From: an uncultured Flavobacteriaceae bacterium
GTDB taxonomy: Bacteria; Bacteroidota; Bacteroidia; Flavobacteriales; Flavobacteriaceae
Reading direction: 5' to 3'
Length of the DNA stretch: 64,000 nt
Assembly: GCA_947501845.1 (NCBI GenBank)
Contig: CANMXP010000001.1
Coordinates: 310,001 to 374,000 of the forward strand
This document shows positions 43,837 to 53,044 of this stretch, piece after piece. The notes under the pieces were generated by a model that saw only the letters and a program-made list of their open reading frames with translations, did no database searches and was not told the origin of the DNA. The position numbers and the translations under genes were made by a program. How positions within the stretch are numbered: position 1 is the stretch's first letter; the number at the start of each line of letters is the position of its first letter.

Positions 43837-45066
43837 TTATTTTGGGCTATTTGGACACCTACTTATACTGGTACCATAATAACGATACGTATTGCATTCG
43901 TCTATTGTAGGTGCTTTGCCTTCCTGGAATAGTAAAATAATATCGGATCCCCCAAACAAGAAATAACCAAACTCTTCACCTTTGGCAATTTCTCTTTTTT
44001 CTGTTGCAGTCATGTGCACACCAGATACCTGACACATACCTACAGGAACTACACCTACAATCCCCATATTGCCATATTCTGGCTTGTTGGCATCAATAGT
44101 AATAATACCTCTGGACTGATTGAATTCGTATCCAGTTTCTGGTGGCGCTGGTGAATCGGAATTATCTGGAGCATCAAATTGGTTTTTGTCATTAATGTTA
44201 ACCTCTAAATAAGTCAATCCATTAACCGCTCGACATTCATCAACAATTCCCGATACTGGGGCATGAAATCTGTGGTATGAATACGGTCCTAAAAAGTAAT
44301 GAACAAACGTACCATTAGCAAACTTGTCGGCATGTGGACTTCCTTCTAATAATTTAGCAATATTGCCTATAACATGTGTTTTCTTTAAAACAGTATTTGT
44401 AATATTAGAATGGGCATCTATTTTGTACATCTTTCTATAAGTACAGTCTGCAGGCGCTACCGCCACTGTGTTATCGTTTGGTGCGTCTATTGGACGTAAT
44501 CCAGGATTAAGTTCTCGTGCAAAAAACTGATTAAAAGTTAACCATCCACTTGGGCTATTTGGTTTTCCGTTCACTAATGAATCTTCTATTCTATAATATG
44601 GTGCATACTCTTTAAAAGACCTCCAAATATCATCATTGAAAGATTCTGGTGTATTTAGAAAATCACCCCATAGGTTAGCATAGTCTACCAGCCATTGTTT
44701 AAAGCCATCAATGTTTTGTACTATAGTATTAGCGTTAGGCCCAACCTTTTGATCGATCAGAAAATAAAAATGACACAAACAATCGTATACTTCTTGCGAA
44801 TAACCTGTATCTGGGTCTTGCCAACCTTTATTACCACTTTGGTGTGGTATCCAACGACTAAATTTCCTGATATAGCTTATCCATTCATCTACAGTTGTTG
44901 GCCAATCCAACACATCGTATAATTGTTTGTCCAACTTACTATTGGCATAACTTTCGGCCTTATTAATAGATTCCACTAATAATTCTGAAAGAGTTGGGTT
45001 GCTCTTTAGCCATTTTTCTACATAGTCAATGGCATCATTAGTACTTGTAAACGCGGTTGTTTTCAT
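43837..45066 (-). CDS. PsiD/phosphatidylserine decarboxylase-like enzyme, copy 2
   Basis: 409 aa. The N-terminal 170 residues are a helical extension of the kind joined to PSD-fold enzymes in fungal PsiD-type aromatic amino acid decarboxylases (WGDFLNTPESFNDDIWRSF, WLTFNQFFARELNPGLRPID). The catalytic domain has YSYHRFHAPVSGIVDE and GGS at about residues 372-374, where Ser374 is the site of self-cleavage that creates the pyruvoyl group (EFGYFLFGGSDIILLF). It is therefore a candidate small-molecule decarboxylase rather than a lipid enzyme, which is typically near 300 aa or smaller. It follows its paralogue by 12 bp. Confidence 0.8.
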   Translation of the reverse strand: MKTTAFTSTNDAIDYVEKWLKSNPTLSELLVESINKAESYANSKLDKQLYDVLDWPTTVDEWISYIRKFSRWIPHQSGNKGWQDPDTGYSQEVYDCLCHFYFLIDQKVGPNANTIVQNIDGFKQWLVDYANLWGDFLNTPESFNDDIWRSFKEYAPYYRIEDSLVNGKPNSPSGWLTFNQFFARELNPGLRPIDAPNDNTVAVAPADCTYRKMYKIDAHSNITNTVLKKTHVIGNIAKLLEGSPHADKFANGTFVHYFLGPYSYHRFHAPVSGIVDECRAVNGLTYLEVNINDKNQFDAPDNSDSPAPPETGYEFNQSRGIITIDANKPEYGNMGIVGVVPVGMCQVSGVHMTATEKREIAKGEEFGYFLFGGSDIILLFQEGKAPTIDECNTYRYYGTSISRCPNSPK

Positions 45067-45078
45067 AATATAAATTGT

Positions 45079-46452
45079 TTAATTGGTTAAGTGGGTTTTA
45101 ATTTTTGGTGATGTATTTGCTATAGCAACTTGAGCTCTTACACGAACATAAGGACCATTATCGGAGTTTATATCTGGGTTAGGGTTTACAACTGTGAATT
45201 GTTTTATAGCTCCTTTTTGGAAAACCAAACATAAGCTTGAGCCTCCATAACTAAACGTTCCTAGTTCTTCGCCTTTTTTAACATAATCCCCTACCTTCAC
45301 TTCCATATTTATGGATGAAATTTCGGTAATACCAATAGGCATAACAGCCACCAATCCTATTTTTGGATCTTCGTGTTTAATAATGATAAGCCCTCTGGTA
45401 TTTACATTAGCTTCATAGCCTTGCGAATAGGTTCCTGCTGTTGGATCCCAACCTTCTACAGGTAATTCGCTAAACATATAGCCGTTTATAACGCGTGCCT
45501 CAACAACTTTTCCTGTTATTGGTGCTCTCCATCTATGATAATCATGACCGCTTAAAAATGTTTGCAGCACATCTCCGCCTTTAAACACTTCTGTGTATGG
45601 AGACCCTTCTAGCATATTTTTTAAGGAATAATTCTGGCTTTTAGTTTCAAAATTGTCCGAAAGTTTAACATTTCGAGCTACTCTATAAATCGTACCGTCA
45701 TTAGCTGAAACGATTACAGCATCATTATTTGGTCCATCTAAAGGGCGGCATAGAAGAATTATTTGGCGGTGGAAATAATCGTTAAAAGATTTAAACCCCC
45801 AATGTTTAGGGTCTTTAATTTTTGTTTCTTCAGTTACAAACTCATCTAAATTATTAGCAATTACTGATGCTGGGGATAACCACCCATCTGGCTGCGTAGT
45901 AACAACACTTAGTGTTTCGGGACTATCCAGAAAATCACACCAAGCTTGTAAAATTTTCCGTAAAGCATCATTAAATGCCTGGTTTTTAAAAACAATCCAT
46001 CCAGATGGAGTAGCCATCATGTATACAAATAGTCCAGACATAGGAAAAGCTGAATGGCTTACTTCTGGTTGAAATTTTGGAGCGTGATTTAAGATATAGT
46101 TCATCGCCACAAAAAGGTCATCTAATGATTTAATGGCATATCTTACATCGGGTTCGTACTTTTTATGAATTACGAGCCCTTCTTGAATCATTTTGTTAAC
46201 TTGACGCTCTAATTCCTTATTCTTAGCCAACATAGCCTTCATCTCTAAAATTGAAGGTGCCATAGTATAAGTAACTCCAGCGGTTTCCTTTTCTTTATAA
46301 GAGACTTCAACCAGATCACTTAACCATTTACCGATATGTGTTATATCTTTTGGCAAATAACCAGCTATAACACCAAATCGTCTTTGGTATTGTGTTTTTG
46401 TTTGTTCGACATGTTTTGAGGCATCAAATTTTACTGAATCTACGGTTTCCAT
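45079..46452 (-). CDS. PsiD/phosphatidylserine decarboxylase-like enzyme, copy 1
   Basis: 457 aa, paralogous to the downstream gene but clearly diverged. The helical N-terminus includes WCDFLDSPETLSVVTTQPDGWLSPASV and WGFKSFNDYFHRQI, the family's GFKSxDDFFxR-type signature. The catalytic domain has HDYHRWRAPITGKVVEAR and GTFSYGGSSLCLVF, with Ser405 of GGS as the predicted processing serine. As both copies keep processing and His residues, both may be active. The true substrate could be an aromatic amino acid or phosphatidylserine; the N-terminal extension favours the former (inference). Confidence 0.8.
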   Translation of the reverse strand: METVDSVKFDASKHVEQTKTQYQRRFGVIAGYLPKDITHIGKWLSDLVEVSYKEKETAGVTYTMAPSILEMKAMLAKNKELERQVNKMIQEGLVIHKKYEPDVRYAIKSLDDLFVAMNYILNHAPKFQPEVSHSAFPMSGLFVYMMATPSGWIVFKNQAFNDALRKILQAWCDFLDSPETLSVVTTQPDGWLSPASVIANNLDEFVTEETKIKDPKHWGFKSFNDYFHRQIILLCRPLDGPNNDAVIVSANDGTIYRVARNVKLSDNFETKSQNYSLKNMLEGSPYTEVFKGGDVLQTFLSGHDYHRWRAPITGKVVEARVINGYMFSELPVEGWDPTAGTYSQGYEANVNTRGLIIIKHEDPKIGLVAVMPIGITEISSINMEVKVGDYVKKGEELGTFSYGGSSLCLVFQKGAIKQFTVVNPNPDINSDNGPYVRVRAQVAIANTSPKIKTHLTN

Positions 46453-46684
46453 AACTTTGGTATTAATTAAGATTAAATAGGTTACAACATACTAATATCT
46501 ATATACCACCATGAGTGATACCATACATATTACATTATGATTTTTTGCTTAATTAATTAAATAGGGAGATTGTAAATATATAAATAAAAACTTACAATTT
46601 ATAAGATTTATCTTATAAATTTAAAATATATAAAAGAAAGTTTAATTGAAATAACTTCTGTTCGAAGACTATTTTATGTAGATA

Positions 46685-48259
46685 TTATGTGGTAGATTTT
46701 GGTGCTAAACCAGTAGTTCTTAAAAATTTGTTCGAGAATAGCTCGTACATATCATCTGATAACAATGATTGCCTCTGTTTAATCCATTTTTTTGCTTGTT
46801 CTCCATACATATGCTCTACCAGTCCAGAAAAAGCCCAATCACTGTTTTTGCCCCAATGCAAGGTAAAGGGTATATTATTTTCTTTTAGTACTTCAATCAT
46901 ACGTTTGGAAAACTTTTTTAAACTCATAATCTTTTTCGTTTCTTTCCAAAGAACGCCGTCAATTTCTAGCATGCATGTCATTGGAAACTTGGTAAAGGCA
47001 ATGGTGCCCTGGGATTTTTTAACAAATCGCATCGCAAAAATCCCTGGTATGGGCCCCTCGTCTCTTGTTAATTTACCTAGTAGTTCCATAGCTTTTGGAG
47101 CATCTTTATGATCTATTCCAAATGAACAGGCAAAAGCTGGTCCTTGATAGGGAGCATCCCAAAATATTTCTTTCAACATGCCCGTGGTTTTATCATCTAC
47201 CTTGGGCAAAATGGTTTTGCGTAACCGTTTTACCAGCCACGGAATACTCTTTGGTAAATTCTCGGCTAGTTTTACAAATAGATAAATAAGGTCTCTATAA
47301 AGCGATTCTTTTATTACTGGAAATGGGTCGGGATATGGTTCTTCATACTTTTTTTTGTACATCAACTCTACAACACATTCTGGATCGTTACTATATTGAT
47401 TGATAAAAATTTTATAATGATATGGCCTGTTCCCTTTTCCATTTAAATCTGTTTCTTCAGGAATAGTAAACGAAGTATTTTTAAAATCCATTGTTTTCGC
47501 CAGTTCGTAAGCAACACTTTTATTAATTTTTTTCACATAACGTTTCAGTAAAAAAATAGGCTCTGCTTCAATAACAATTCCATGAATAAAACCAAAACCA
47601 CCTAATCCTACTAAAGCAGCGTGAAATAAATCATCATCCCTTATAACCCTAGCATTAAACTTTTTAATAAACTCATTATTTAAAGCTGGTTTAGAATCGC
47701 GCTCTATATATACAATATCTTCTTTGTGGGGGCCAATTATTAAATTCAGTCCTACAACATAATCCTGTACCGACCCTACATCTAAAGCAGAACCATGAAC
47801 TCCCGTAGAAATGCAACCTGCTAAGGTTTGACCGTTACTTGCGCCACTTGTTTTGAGTGATTTACCATTTTCTGCTAAAATTTCAGATACTTCCTTTATC
47901 GTTGTTCCACATTCAAATAAAAACAGGTTTGATGCATCGTAATTGGAACTTGAATGGCAATCACTATTATGAATGGGCATGGAAATATTCATAAAACCAT
48001 TGTAATGCATCCTATCTTTATGACTGGCTATATTATTCATGGACCATGCCGAACCATAGGCACGAAATCCATCACCATCTGCATGTGTTTCCTTTATTAA
48101 ACGTTGAATTTCTTTAGCCGCATCATTATAGCGGTCTAACTTTTCAGGCATATTACGTTCGCCCTCTAGCTTGGTCTGATAAAGAATTTTTAATGGAAAT
48201 GGTCCGTTTTTATGTAATGTATTCCATTCATTTAAGAATTTGCTTTTTGTAGTAGCCAT
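46685..48259 (-). CDS. VAO-type FAD-linked oxidoreductase (aldonolactone oxidase-like)
   Basis: 524 aa. The N-terminal FAD domain has FRAYGSAWSMNNIA, then GQTLAGCISTGVHGSALDVGSVQDYVVGLNLI, the STGxHGS loop of the vanillyl-alcohol oxidase family. The C-terminus LHWGKNSDW resembles the HWGK motif of gulono- and arabinono-lactone oxidases. No signal peptide. These flavoproteins oxidise aldonolactones, alditols or other alcohols with oxygen. It is 232 bp upstream of the PsiD-like pair on the same strand, and 5 bp downstream of a lipoprotein gene, so a shared metabolic role is possible. The substrate is not clear. Confidence 0.8.
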   Translation of the reverse strand: MATTKSKFLNEWNTLHKNGPFPLKILYQTKLEGERNMPEKLDRYNDAAKEIQRLIKETHADGDGFRAYGSAWSMNNIASHKDRMHYNGFMNISMPIHNSDCHSSSNYDASNLFLFECGTTIKEVSEILAENGKSLKTSGASNGQTLAGCISTGVHGSALDVGSVQDYVVGLNLIIGPHKEDIVYIERDSKPALNNEFIKKFNARVIRDDDLFHAALVGLGGFGFIHGIVIEAEPIFLLKRYVKKINKSVAYELAKTMDFKNTSFTIPEETDLNGKGNRPYHYKIFINQYSNDPECVVELMYKKKYEEPYPDPFPVIKESLYRDLIYLFVKLAENLPKSIPWLVKRLRKTILPKVDDKTTGMLKEIFWDAPYQGPAFACSFGIDHKDAPKAMELLGKLTRDEGPIPGIFAMRFVKKSQGTIAFTKFPMTCMLEIDGVLWKETKKIMSLKKFSKRMIEVLKENNIPFTLHWGKNSDWAFSGLVEHMYGEQAKKWIKQRQSLLSDDMYELFSNKFLRTTGLAPKSTT

Positions 48260-48264
48260 AATAC

Positions 48265-48612
48265 TTAATTTGTTGATTTTTCACATACATACTTTATTTT
48301 CACCTTTCGTTTCCTCCCAAAGGTAATAGCGCTTAACAAAACACCTCCGAAAGTGTTACGATATTCAATAATGTTTAACTTTCCCGATTCGCAAGCTTCT
48401 TTTTCCTTAATCAAATAGGTAAAATCTTCTGAAGTGACTTTAATGCTAATAACAGTATCAAACTCTACAACGGTCATGCCTCTGTAGTAGTCATCTCTGT
48501 CTGAAAATGGATCTGGTTGTGGCGCACCGTTTACATTACGCAATCTCACGGAATAACAGGCTGTTAAAGCACAGCAAAAAAGAGCTATTAGTAAATATTT
48601 AAGTAGTTTCAT
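48265..48612 (-). CDS. Small lipoprotein
   Basis: 115 aa from the ATG at 48612 (MKLLKYLLIALFCCALTACYSVRLRN, lipobox TAC). An upstream in-frame ATG at 48678 gives 22 extra residues and no benefit. The mature part has VEFDTVISIKVTSEDFTYLIKEKEACESGK and a glycine-rich segment NTFGGVLLSAITFGRKRKVKIKYVCEKS with a Cys pair. Similar small lipoproteins (with TFGRKR-type endings) occur in many flavobacteria. It is the first gene of the unit with the FAD oxidase. The 300 bases upstream (48679-48976) hold only the terminator of the next gene. Confidence 0.6.
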   Translation of the reverse strand: MKLLKYLLIALFCCALTACYSVRLRNVNGAPQPDPFSDRDDYYRGMTVVEFDTVISIKVTSEDFTYLIKEKEACESGKLNIIEYRNTFGGVLLSAITFGRKRKVKIKYVCEKSTN

Positions 48613-48875
48613 TTTTAAATAATTTAAGTATTCAAAACATATGCTACTAATCGTTTTAATAAATGATGTATAATGCAAAATTTATTAAATACATGGTTTC
48701 TTAACTACTAAACAAAAGGTAATTTGTTAGATAGAAAGTTGTATTACTATTTTAATAGGGAGAGATTAATCACTCAATAACTAAGTGATTGGTTAAATAT
48801 AATAAAAATATTTTAAAATCCTTGGTGCACTGTGCTTAATATGAATCTTCTAAATACTTAAACAAATGAACTATA

Positions 48876-48908
48876 AAAAAAGAACCATCCTAAATTTAGA
48901 ATGGTTCT
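48876..48908 (-). terminator. Rho-independent terminator after the intradiol-like gene
   Basis: AGAACCAT and ATGGTTCT arms (48881-48888 and 48901-48908) enclose a nested CTAAATTTAG, and on the minus strand the stem is followed by TTTTTTT. It lies about 70 nt past the stop at 48977. Confidence 0.7.
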
Positions 48909-48976
48909 ATATGAGATTGAGTTAAAAAACTCTTTTTGAAATTTGTTGTTAAGGTTTTTAACAATAGGTAAAATCC

Positions 48977-49606
48977 TTATTCAGCATACGAATCAATTTC
49001 TTTACCTAATACGATGTCTCTTCTAGCAATATACAAGCCCTCTTTTTTATCCAGTTTTAAAATTCTATGACTAACGTCCGCTCGCTTTACTTTCGAACGT
49101 CTGTTGCTTAATAACGGATCGTCATCAAACAAATAGGTTTCAATTTTATATTCAGGTTTTCCTGGCTCTTTAACAATTGGTAATATCTGTTTTAATTCGT
49201 TACCGTATATATATTTCCCAGGTACAAAGGTGTAAAATGTGTAATGACCATCTGCATCTGTTCTTATCCAGCCTCTGTGGTGTACATAACGTTTTTTATT
49301 ATGTCTCTTTAATTCGAAATTTCCGTTTTCATCGGCCTGATGTATAAAAAGAAGTACATTTTTTGCAGGAGTGACGCCATCACTTTCATAAATAGTACCT
49401 ACAATCTTTATTTTATTCTTCTTTGAAGCAAAACCAGGTATGGTATCTACATTATTTAATTTTTTTTCTGAATAATCATAAATAGGACTACGTTTCTTAT
49501 AATCTTCAGGCTTTTCGTCTAAAACACTCGCAGATTCCTGTGCGGTGATTGCATGGCAACAGCATATTATGCATACCAAACCAAGATAGGATATTAGATT
49601 TTTCAT
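48977..49606 (-). CDS. Intradiol-dioxygenase-fold protein with apparently lost iron ligands
   Basis: 209 aa with a signal peptide (YLGLVCIICCCHAITAQE). The intradiol ring-cleavage dioxygenase pattern is present: VGTIYESDGVTPAKNVLLFIHQADENGNF, then HHRGWIRTDADGHYTFYTFVPGKY, then LPIVKEPGKPEYKIETYLFDDDPLL. In family members that I remember, the sequence before VKEP carries HIH, whose His residues bind Fe(III); here the equivalent triplet is Gln140-Ile-Leu142. So the protein probably keeps the fold but not the usual metal site. It is secreted, single and followed by a terminator. Confidence 0.65.
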   Translation of the reverse strand: MKNLISYLGLVCIICCCHAITAQESASVLDEKPEDYKKRSPIYDYSEKKLNNVDTIPGFASKKNKIKIVGTIYESDGVTPAKNVLLFIHQADENGNFELKRHNKKRYVHHRGWIRTDADGHYTFYTFVPGKYIYGNELKQILPIVKEPGKPEYKIETYLFDDDPLLSNRRSKVKRADVSHRILKLDKKEGLYIARRDIVLGKEIDSYAE

Positions 49607-50003
49607 AGGACTAACACTTAAAATTTATTTAAAATTAAGGCATTAAATCCATAAAAAATTAAAAATCATGTGAACTCTTAAATTACACGATGAAATGATT
49701 TTGCTGGTAAAAATCATCGACAAAATGAACGTTTTTTTAAAAATTATTATTCATTTTTTGTGAATAAAGACAATTAAACATTCAATAGATTTGGAACTTA
49801 TACTAGAGCAATTTGTTTAATATTTTTTATAAGCTTAATATAAAACTTAAGGTTATTTAACATGCTATTAATAACGTATTGCAAATTTTTATTAGCAACT
49901 CTAACAGTATATTAACATCATATTCTGATATTTTTATATAAATTCGCCCAGCGAAAAATAAAAAGATAGTGTGTTGTCTTTTTTAAAGTATCGAAGTATT
50001 TAT

Positions 50004-50930
50004 ATGAAATTTCTAGTCTCTCTCTCTTTTTTAACCTTGTCTATATTCAGTTTCGGGCAGGTTAACCCCAATACCATTGAATTAATTGATTATTCAGATT
50101 TTCCATTTGCTAAAACAAATATAAATATTGAAAATTCCAGTAGTGATAGTAATCATGTTAATGCCAATTTACTAAGCATAACAAAAAAATACTGGGATAC
50201 TACAACCTACAATTCTTATAAAAATGTAAAGATTGATTTTCCTGTGGAAATTAAGTTCAATGACAGTACGTATACCCCACCCATTAATTTTAAAAAAGTG
50301 GTTACGTCTCGTTATGGATGGCGAAGAGGCAGGCCGCACAGAGGTATAGACATCGATCTTGTTACTGGAGATAGTGTTGTAGCCATGTTTGATGGTGTTG
50401 TTCGCTTTGCCAATTATAGTAGAGGGCATGGAAAAACAGTGATAGTAAGACACCAAAATGGATTGGAAACTGTCTATGCACATTTGTCTAAGTACGCTGT
50501 TAAAACCAACGATATCGTTAAAAGGGGGCAGTTACTTGGCCACGGTGGCGCTTCTGGTAATGCCAGAGGAAGTCATTTGCACTTGGTTGTTAACTACAAA
50601 GGTGTATCCATAAACCCAGAGTATTTGTTTGATTTTAGCGAAAAGAATAAAATACGCGCCAAAAACATTTGGGTTACCAAAAACTGGGTGCAACCTGGTC
50701 TTCACAATTCTAAAAGACAAACAAAATTAACTATTTTAAACACCAAGGAAGAAGCCATAGCAAGCTTAGAAAAACAAAAAAAAGTTTATATTGTTAAACG
50801 AGGTGATACACTATCTGGAATTTCATCAAGAAACAATGTCTCTATAGCTTCTATATGCAAATCCAATTATATTAGAAAAACCACTCCAATAAAAATTGGT
50901 CAAAAGTTAATTCTTGAGTATGTATTTTAA
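50004..50930 (+). CDS. M23 peptidase with C-terminal LysM domain
   Basis: 308 aa from the ATG at 50004 (MKFLVSLSFLTLSIFSFGQ, signal peptide); a GTG at 49971 would put 11 residues before it. The LytM/M23 zinc site is complete: His112 and Asp116 in HRGIDIDL, and HLH (191-193) in GSHLHLVV. The core GWRRGRPHRG...FDGVVRFANYSRGHGKTVIVRHQNGLETVYAHLSKY is typical. A LysM motif (about 260-306: VYIVKRGDTLSGISSRNNVSIASICKSN...IKIGQKLIL) binds peptidoglycan. The product is an endopeptidase of the cell wall. Its AT-rich 400-base upstream gap (49607-50003) holds no gene. Confidence 0.9.
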   Translation: MKFLVSLSFLTLSIFSFGQVNPNTIELIDYSDFPFAKTNINIENSSSDSNHVNANLLSITKKYWDTTTYNSYKNVKIDFPVEIKFNDSTYTPPINFKKVVTSRYGWRRGRPHRGIDIDLVTGDSVVAMFDGVVRFANYSRGHGKTVIVRHQNGLETVYAHLSKYAVKTNDIVKRGQLLGHGGASGNARGSHLHLVVNYKGVSINPEYLFDFSEKNKIRAKNIWVTKNWVQPGLHNSKRQTKLTILNTKEEAIASLEKQKKVYIVKRGDTLSGISSRNNVSIASICKSNYIRKTTPIKIGQKLILEYVF

Positions 50931-50971
50931 ATGACTTAAGATTTGAACTTATCGCGCAACAGCCTGTACTA

Positions 50972-51604
50972 TCAATTTATATGTGTTACAACTATATTTT
51001 TAAACCATCCTTCATCACTATCCAACCATAAACCTATTTTACCTTGTGTTCTGGAACTTCTTTGTTCAACTTCTAAAGAAGCGAATTCAGATTCATTTAC
51101 ATATACTTTAACATGTGGGTAATTGATCTCAATTTTTGCATGAAACCAATCATTAGGATTTGGAACTGGAGACACAGAATTCTCATATTTTTTTGGAAAC
51201 TCTTTTCTTAAAACATGCCATGGCTCATTCGGTTTATTAATGTACTGTACAGAATGACTATGCTTTTCTATACTTTTAAAGTTAAAAGGACGAAAGTAAA
51301 TAGCATCAAAATTAGTGTCGTCTGCCCCATGAAAAGCAACACCAACAAAACTATTGCCTCGTTCATCTTTTCCTTTAATGTCAAGCTCTATAGTGCCATT
51401 CTTAAAACTGGTATTATTGAGCCATAGCAAACCATCTTCTTTATTTTCTTTTTTTAAATTAATGGTATTGGCCTTATAGACTACATAGCAATTAAATGCA
51501 GTCCAACTATCTGGTACTGCATTTATATGTATTCCTTTTTGCCCGAATGCACAACTTGTAAAAATTAGAGTAGTTAACAAACTTAGTTTTTTTATATATT
51601 TCAT
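50972..51604 (-). CDS. Secreted DUF1080/LamG-like domain protein
   Basis: 210 aa, signal peptide KKLSLLTTLIFTSCAFGQK. The single beta-sandwich domain has FKNGTIELDIKGKDERGNSFVGVAFHGADDTNFDAIYFRPFNFKS, WFHAKIEINYPHVKVYVNESEFASLEVEQRSSRTQGKIGLWLDSDEGWFKNIVV. This pattern is that of the concanavalin-A-like 3-keto-disaccharide hydrolase/DUF1080 group. It is divergent from a regulator-like gene at 51733 whose C-terminus has a related domain, suggesting a sensor and partner pair (inference). Catalytic residues could not be identified. Confidence 0.7.
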   Translation of the reverse strand: MKYIKKLSLLTTLIFTSCAFGQKGIHINAVPDSWTAFNCYVVYKANTINLKKENKEDGLLWLNNTSFKNGTIELDIKGKDERGNSFVGVAFHGADDTNFDAIYFRPFNFKSIEKHSHSVQYINKPNEPWHVLRKEFPKKYENSVSPVPNPNDWFHAKIEINYPHVKVYVNESEFASLEVEQRSSRTQGKIGLWLDSDEGWFKNIVVTHIN

Positions 51605-51624
51605 TTTCTATGTTTTAGGTTGCT

Positions 51625-51656
51625 CCAAAAATACATCCAGCCCTTTTTTAAGCCCA
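51625..51656 (-). promoter_or_regulatory. Candidate Bacteroidota promoter
   Basis: On the minus strand TATTTTTG (51632-51625) matches the -7 consensus TAnnTTTG. TTG at 51656-51654 lies 21 nt upstream, within the usual range for the -33 element. The start would be about 15 nt upstream of the ATG at 51604. Confidence 0.4.
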
Positions 51657-51718
51657 ATTAAAAAGCGGTCAAACTTCGGTCATTTTGGTTTTCTTAAATA
51701 TTTTGCATTAGAATGTTT

Positions 51719-51726
51719 TAAATTTG
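51719..51726 (+). promoter_or_regulatory. Candidate -7 box very close to the start codon (possible leaderless mRNA)
   Basis: TAAATTTG ends six bases before the ATG at 51733, so transcription would begin at or next to the start codon. No -33 element at the normal spacing was found, so this could be chance in an AT-rich region. Confidence 0.25.
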
Positions 51727-51732
51727 CCTTCT

Positions 51733-53022
51733 ATGGAATACAGTGAATCTGACTATATTGAAATTTGTAAAAAACAGTTAGAGGAAAAGTTTTCTTTTGG
51801 AAACGGACATGGTTACACTCAAAAAGATTTAGAACTTCTCTCTAACTATATAGAAGAACAAATAGGCGTTTATATAAGTTTATCAACGCTTAAAAGGCTA
51901 TGGAAAAATAATTTTAAGAAGGGACCTCAGTTAGCAACTTTAAATGCTTTAGTAAATATACTAGGTTACACCCACTGGCAACACTTCAAATTAGATAATA
52001 AAAAGGAAAAAAGTATTATTGATGAGCTTAACGCACCAACCATATCAAAAAATAAAAAAACATCAAAACTAGAAATTGTAATAGGTATTGGACTAATTTT
52101 CCTTATTGCTGGTTTCTTTTTATTTTTTATTTACAATAATAGAGCAAAAATTAATTTTCGTGGACCTATTACATTTAAAGCAAATAAAACAGTAACCAGT
52201 GGCACACCAAATACTGTTATCTTTAATTATGACCTTACAAATATAGATGCAGATAGCTTTTTCATCCAACAATCATGGAATGGATGGCGTAGGAAAAGAA
52301 TAGAGCCCACAAAAAATATACATTCTGAAATTTATTATGAAGCTGGTTACCACAGAGCTAAATTGTATGCTAATGATAGCCTTATAGCAAAACTCCCAAT
52401 TCATATCTTAAGTGATGGCTGGGAACCACATATCTATTATAACGAATCGGATGACCGTTTTATTCATTTTAAAGGAGAATCATTTATAGATAATGGTCAG
52501 TTTCATATATCGAAAGACCTTTTAAAAAAAATGAGCGTAGATACTACTCGGATATTTTATACACGAGTAAGCCACAGTAAAAAATATGGCATTTCTTCTA
52601 ATGATTTTAGTTTTCGAACTAAAACGAAACTAGATGAAAAGATTATTAAGGGTAGAAATTGTAAATGGCTTAAGGTCTTTATAGTTACTGAAGCTCATAT
52701 TTTTTATGTAAGGTTAATTCAAAAGGGATGCGAAACTTACGCAGAATATAAATTAGGAGAAATCTATAAAGGGGGCTCAAACCACAACCTTTCCTTATTG
52801 GGAAGAAATCTTTTTGAATGGCAGGAAATAGAAATACGGGCACGAGATAAAAATGCTCAAATTTTCATAAATGACTCTTTAGTTTATTCAGAAAAATTCA
52901 AAAAGAATTTTGGAGATATCGTAGGGTTGATATATATGTATGAAGGTACTGGTTTTATTGATTATGCCAAACTTACCGATAAAAAAGGTACCGCCCTATT
53001 TGAAGATCATTTCGAAGAGTAA
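51733..53022 (+). CDS. Membrane-tethered putative regulator with LamG-like C-terminus
   Basis: 429 aa from the ATG at 51733. The N-terminal 100 residues (YTQKDLELLSNYIEEQIGVYISLSTLKRLWKNNFKKGPQLATLNALVNILGYTHWQHF) form a helical domain resembling a DNA-binding helix-turn-helix common at the start of Bacteroidota proteins. A transmembrane segment follows (LEIVIGIGLIFLIAGFFLFFIYN, about 115-135). The outer part is beta: a PKD-like region (SGTPNTVIFNYDLTNI) and a LamG/DUF1080-like end (WQEIEIRARDKNAQIFINDSLVYSEKFKKNFGDIVGLIYMYEG). It would sense an envelope ligand and act directly on DNA. The divergent neighbour carries a similar lectin-like fold. Confidence 0.65.
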   Translation: MEYSESDYIEICKKQLEEKFSFGNGHGYTQKDLELLSNYIEEQIGVYISLSTLKRLWKNNFKKGPQLATLNALVNILGYTHWQHFKLDNKKEKSIIDELNAPTISKNKKTSKLEIVIGIGLIFLIAGFFLFFIYNNRAKINFRGPITFKANKTVTSGTPNTVIFNYDLTNIDADSFFIQQSWNGWRRKRIEPTKNIHSEIYYEAGYHRAKLYANDSLIAKLPIHILSDGWEPHIYYNESDDRFIHFKGESFIDNGQFHISKDLLKKMSVDTTRIFYTRVSHSKKYGISSNDFSFRTKTKLDEKIIKGRNCKWLKVFIVTEAHIFYVRLIQKGCETYAEYKLGEIYKGGSNHNLSLLGRNLFEWQEIEIRARDKNAQIFINDSLVYSEKFKKNFGDIVGLIYMYEGTGFIDYAKLTDKKGTALFEDHFEE

Positions 53023-53044
53023 TATTTATAAAACCTATATATTT

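Noticed and set aside
46685-47289. Plus-strand ORFs of 140 and 64 codons at 46689 and 47095
   Set aside because: They lie antisense to the FAD oxidase gene, whose motifs are clear on the minus strand.
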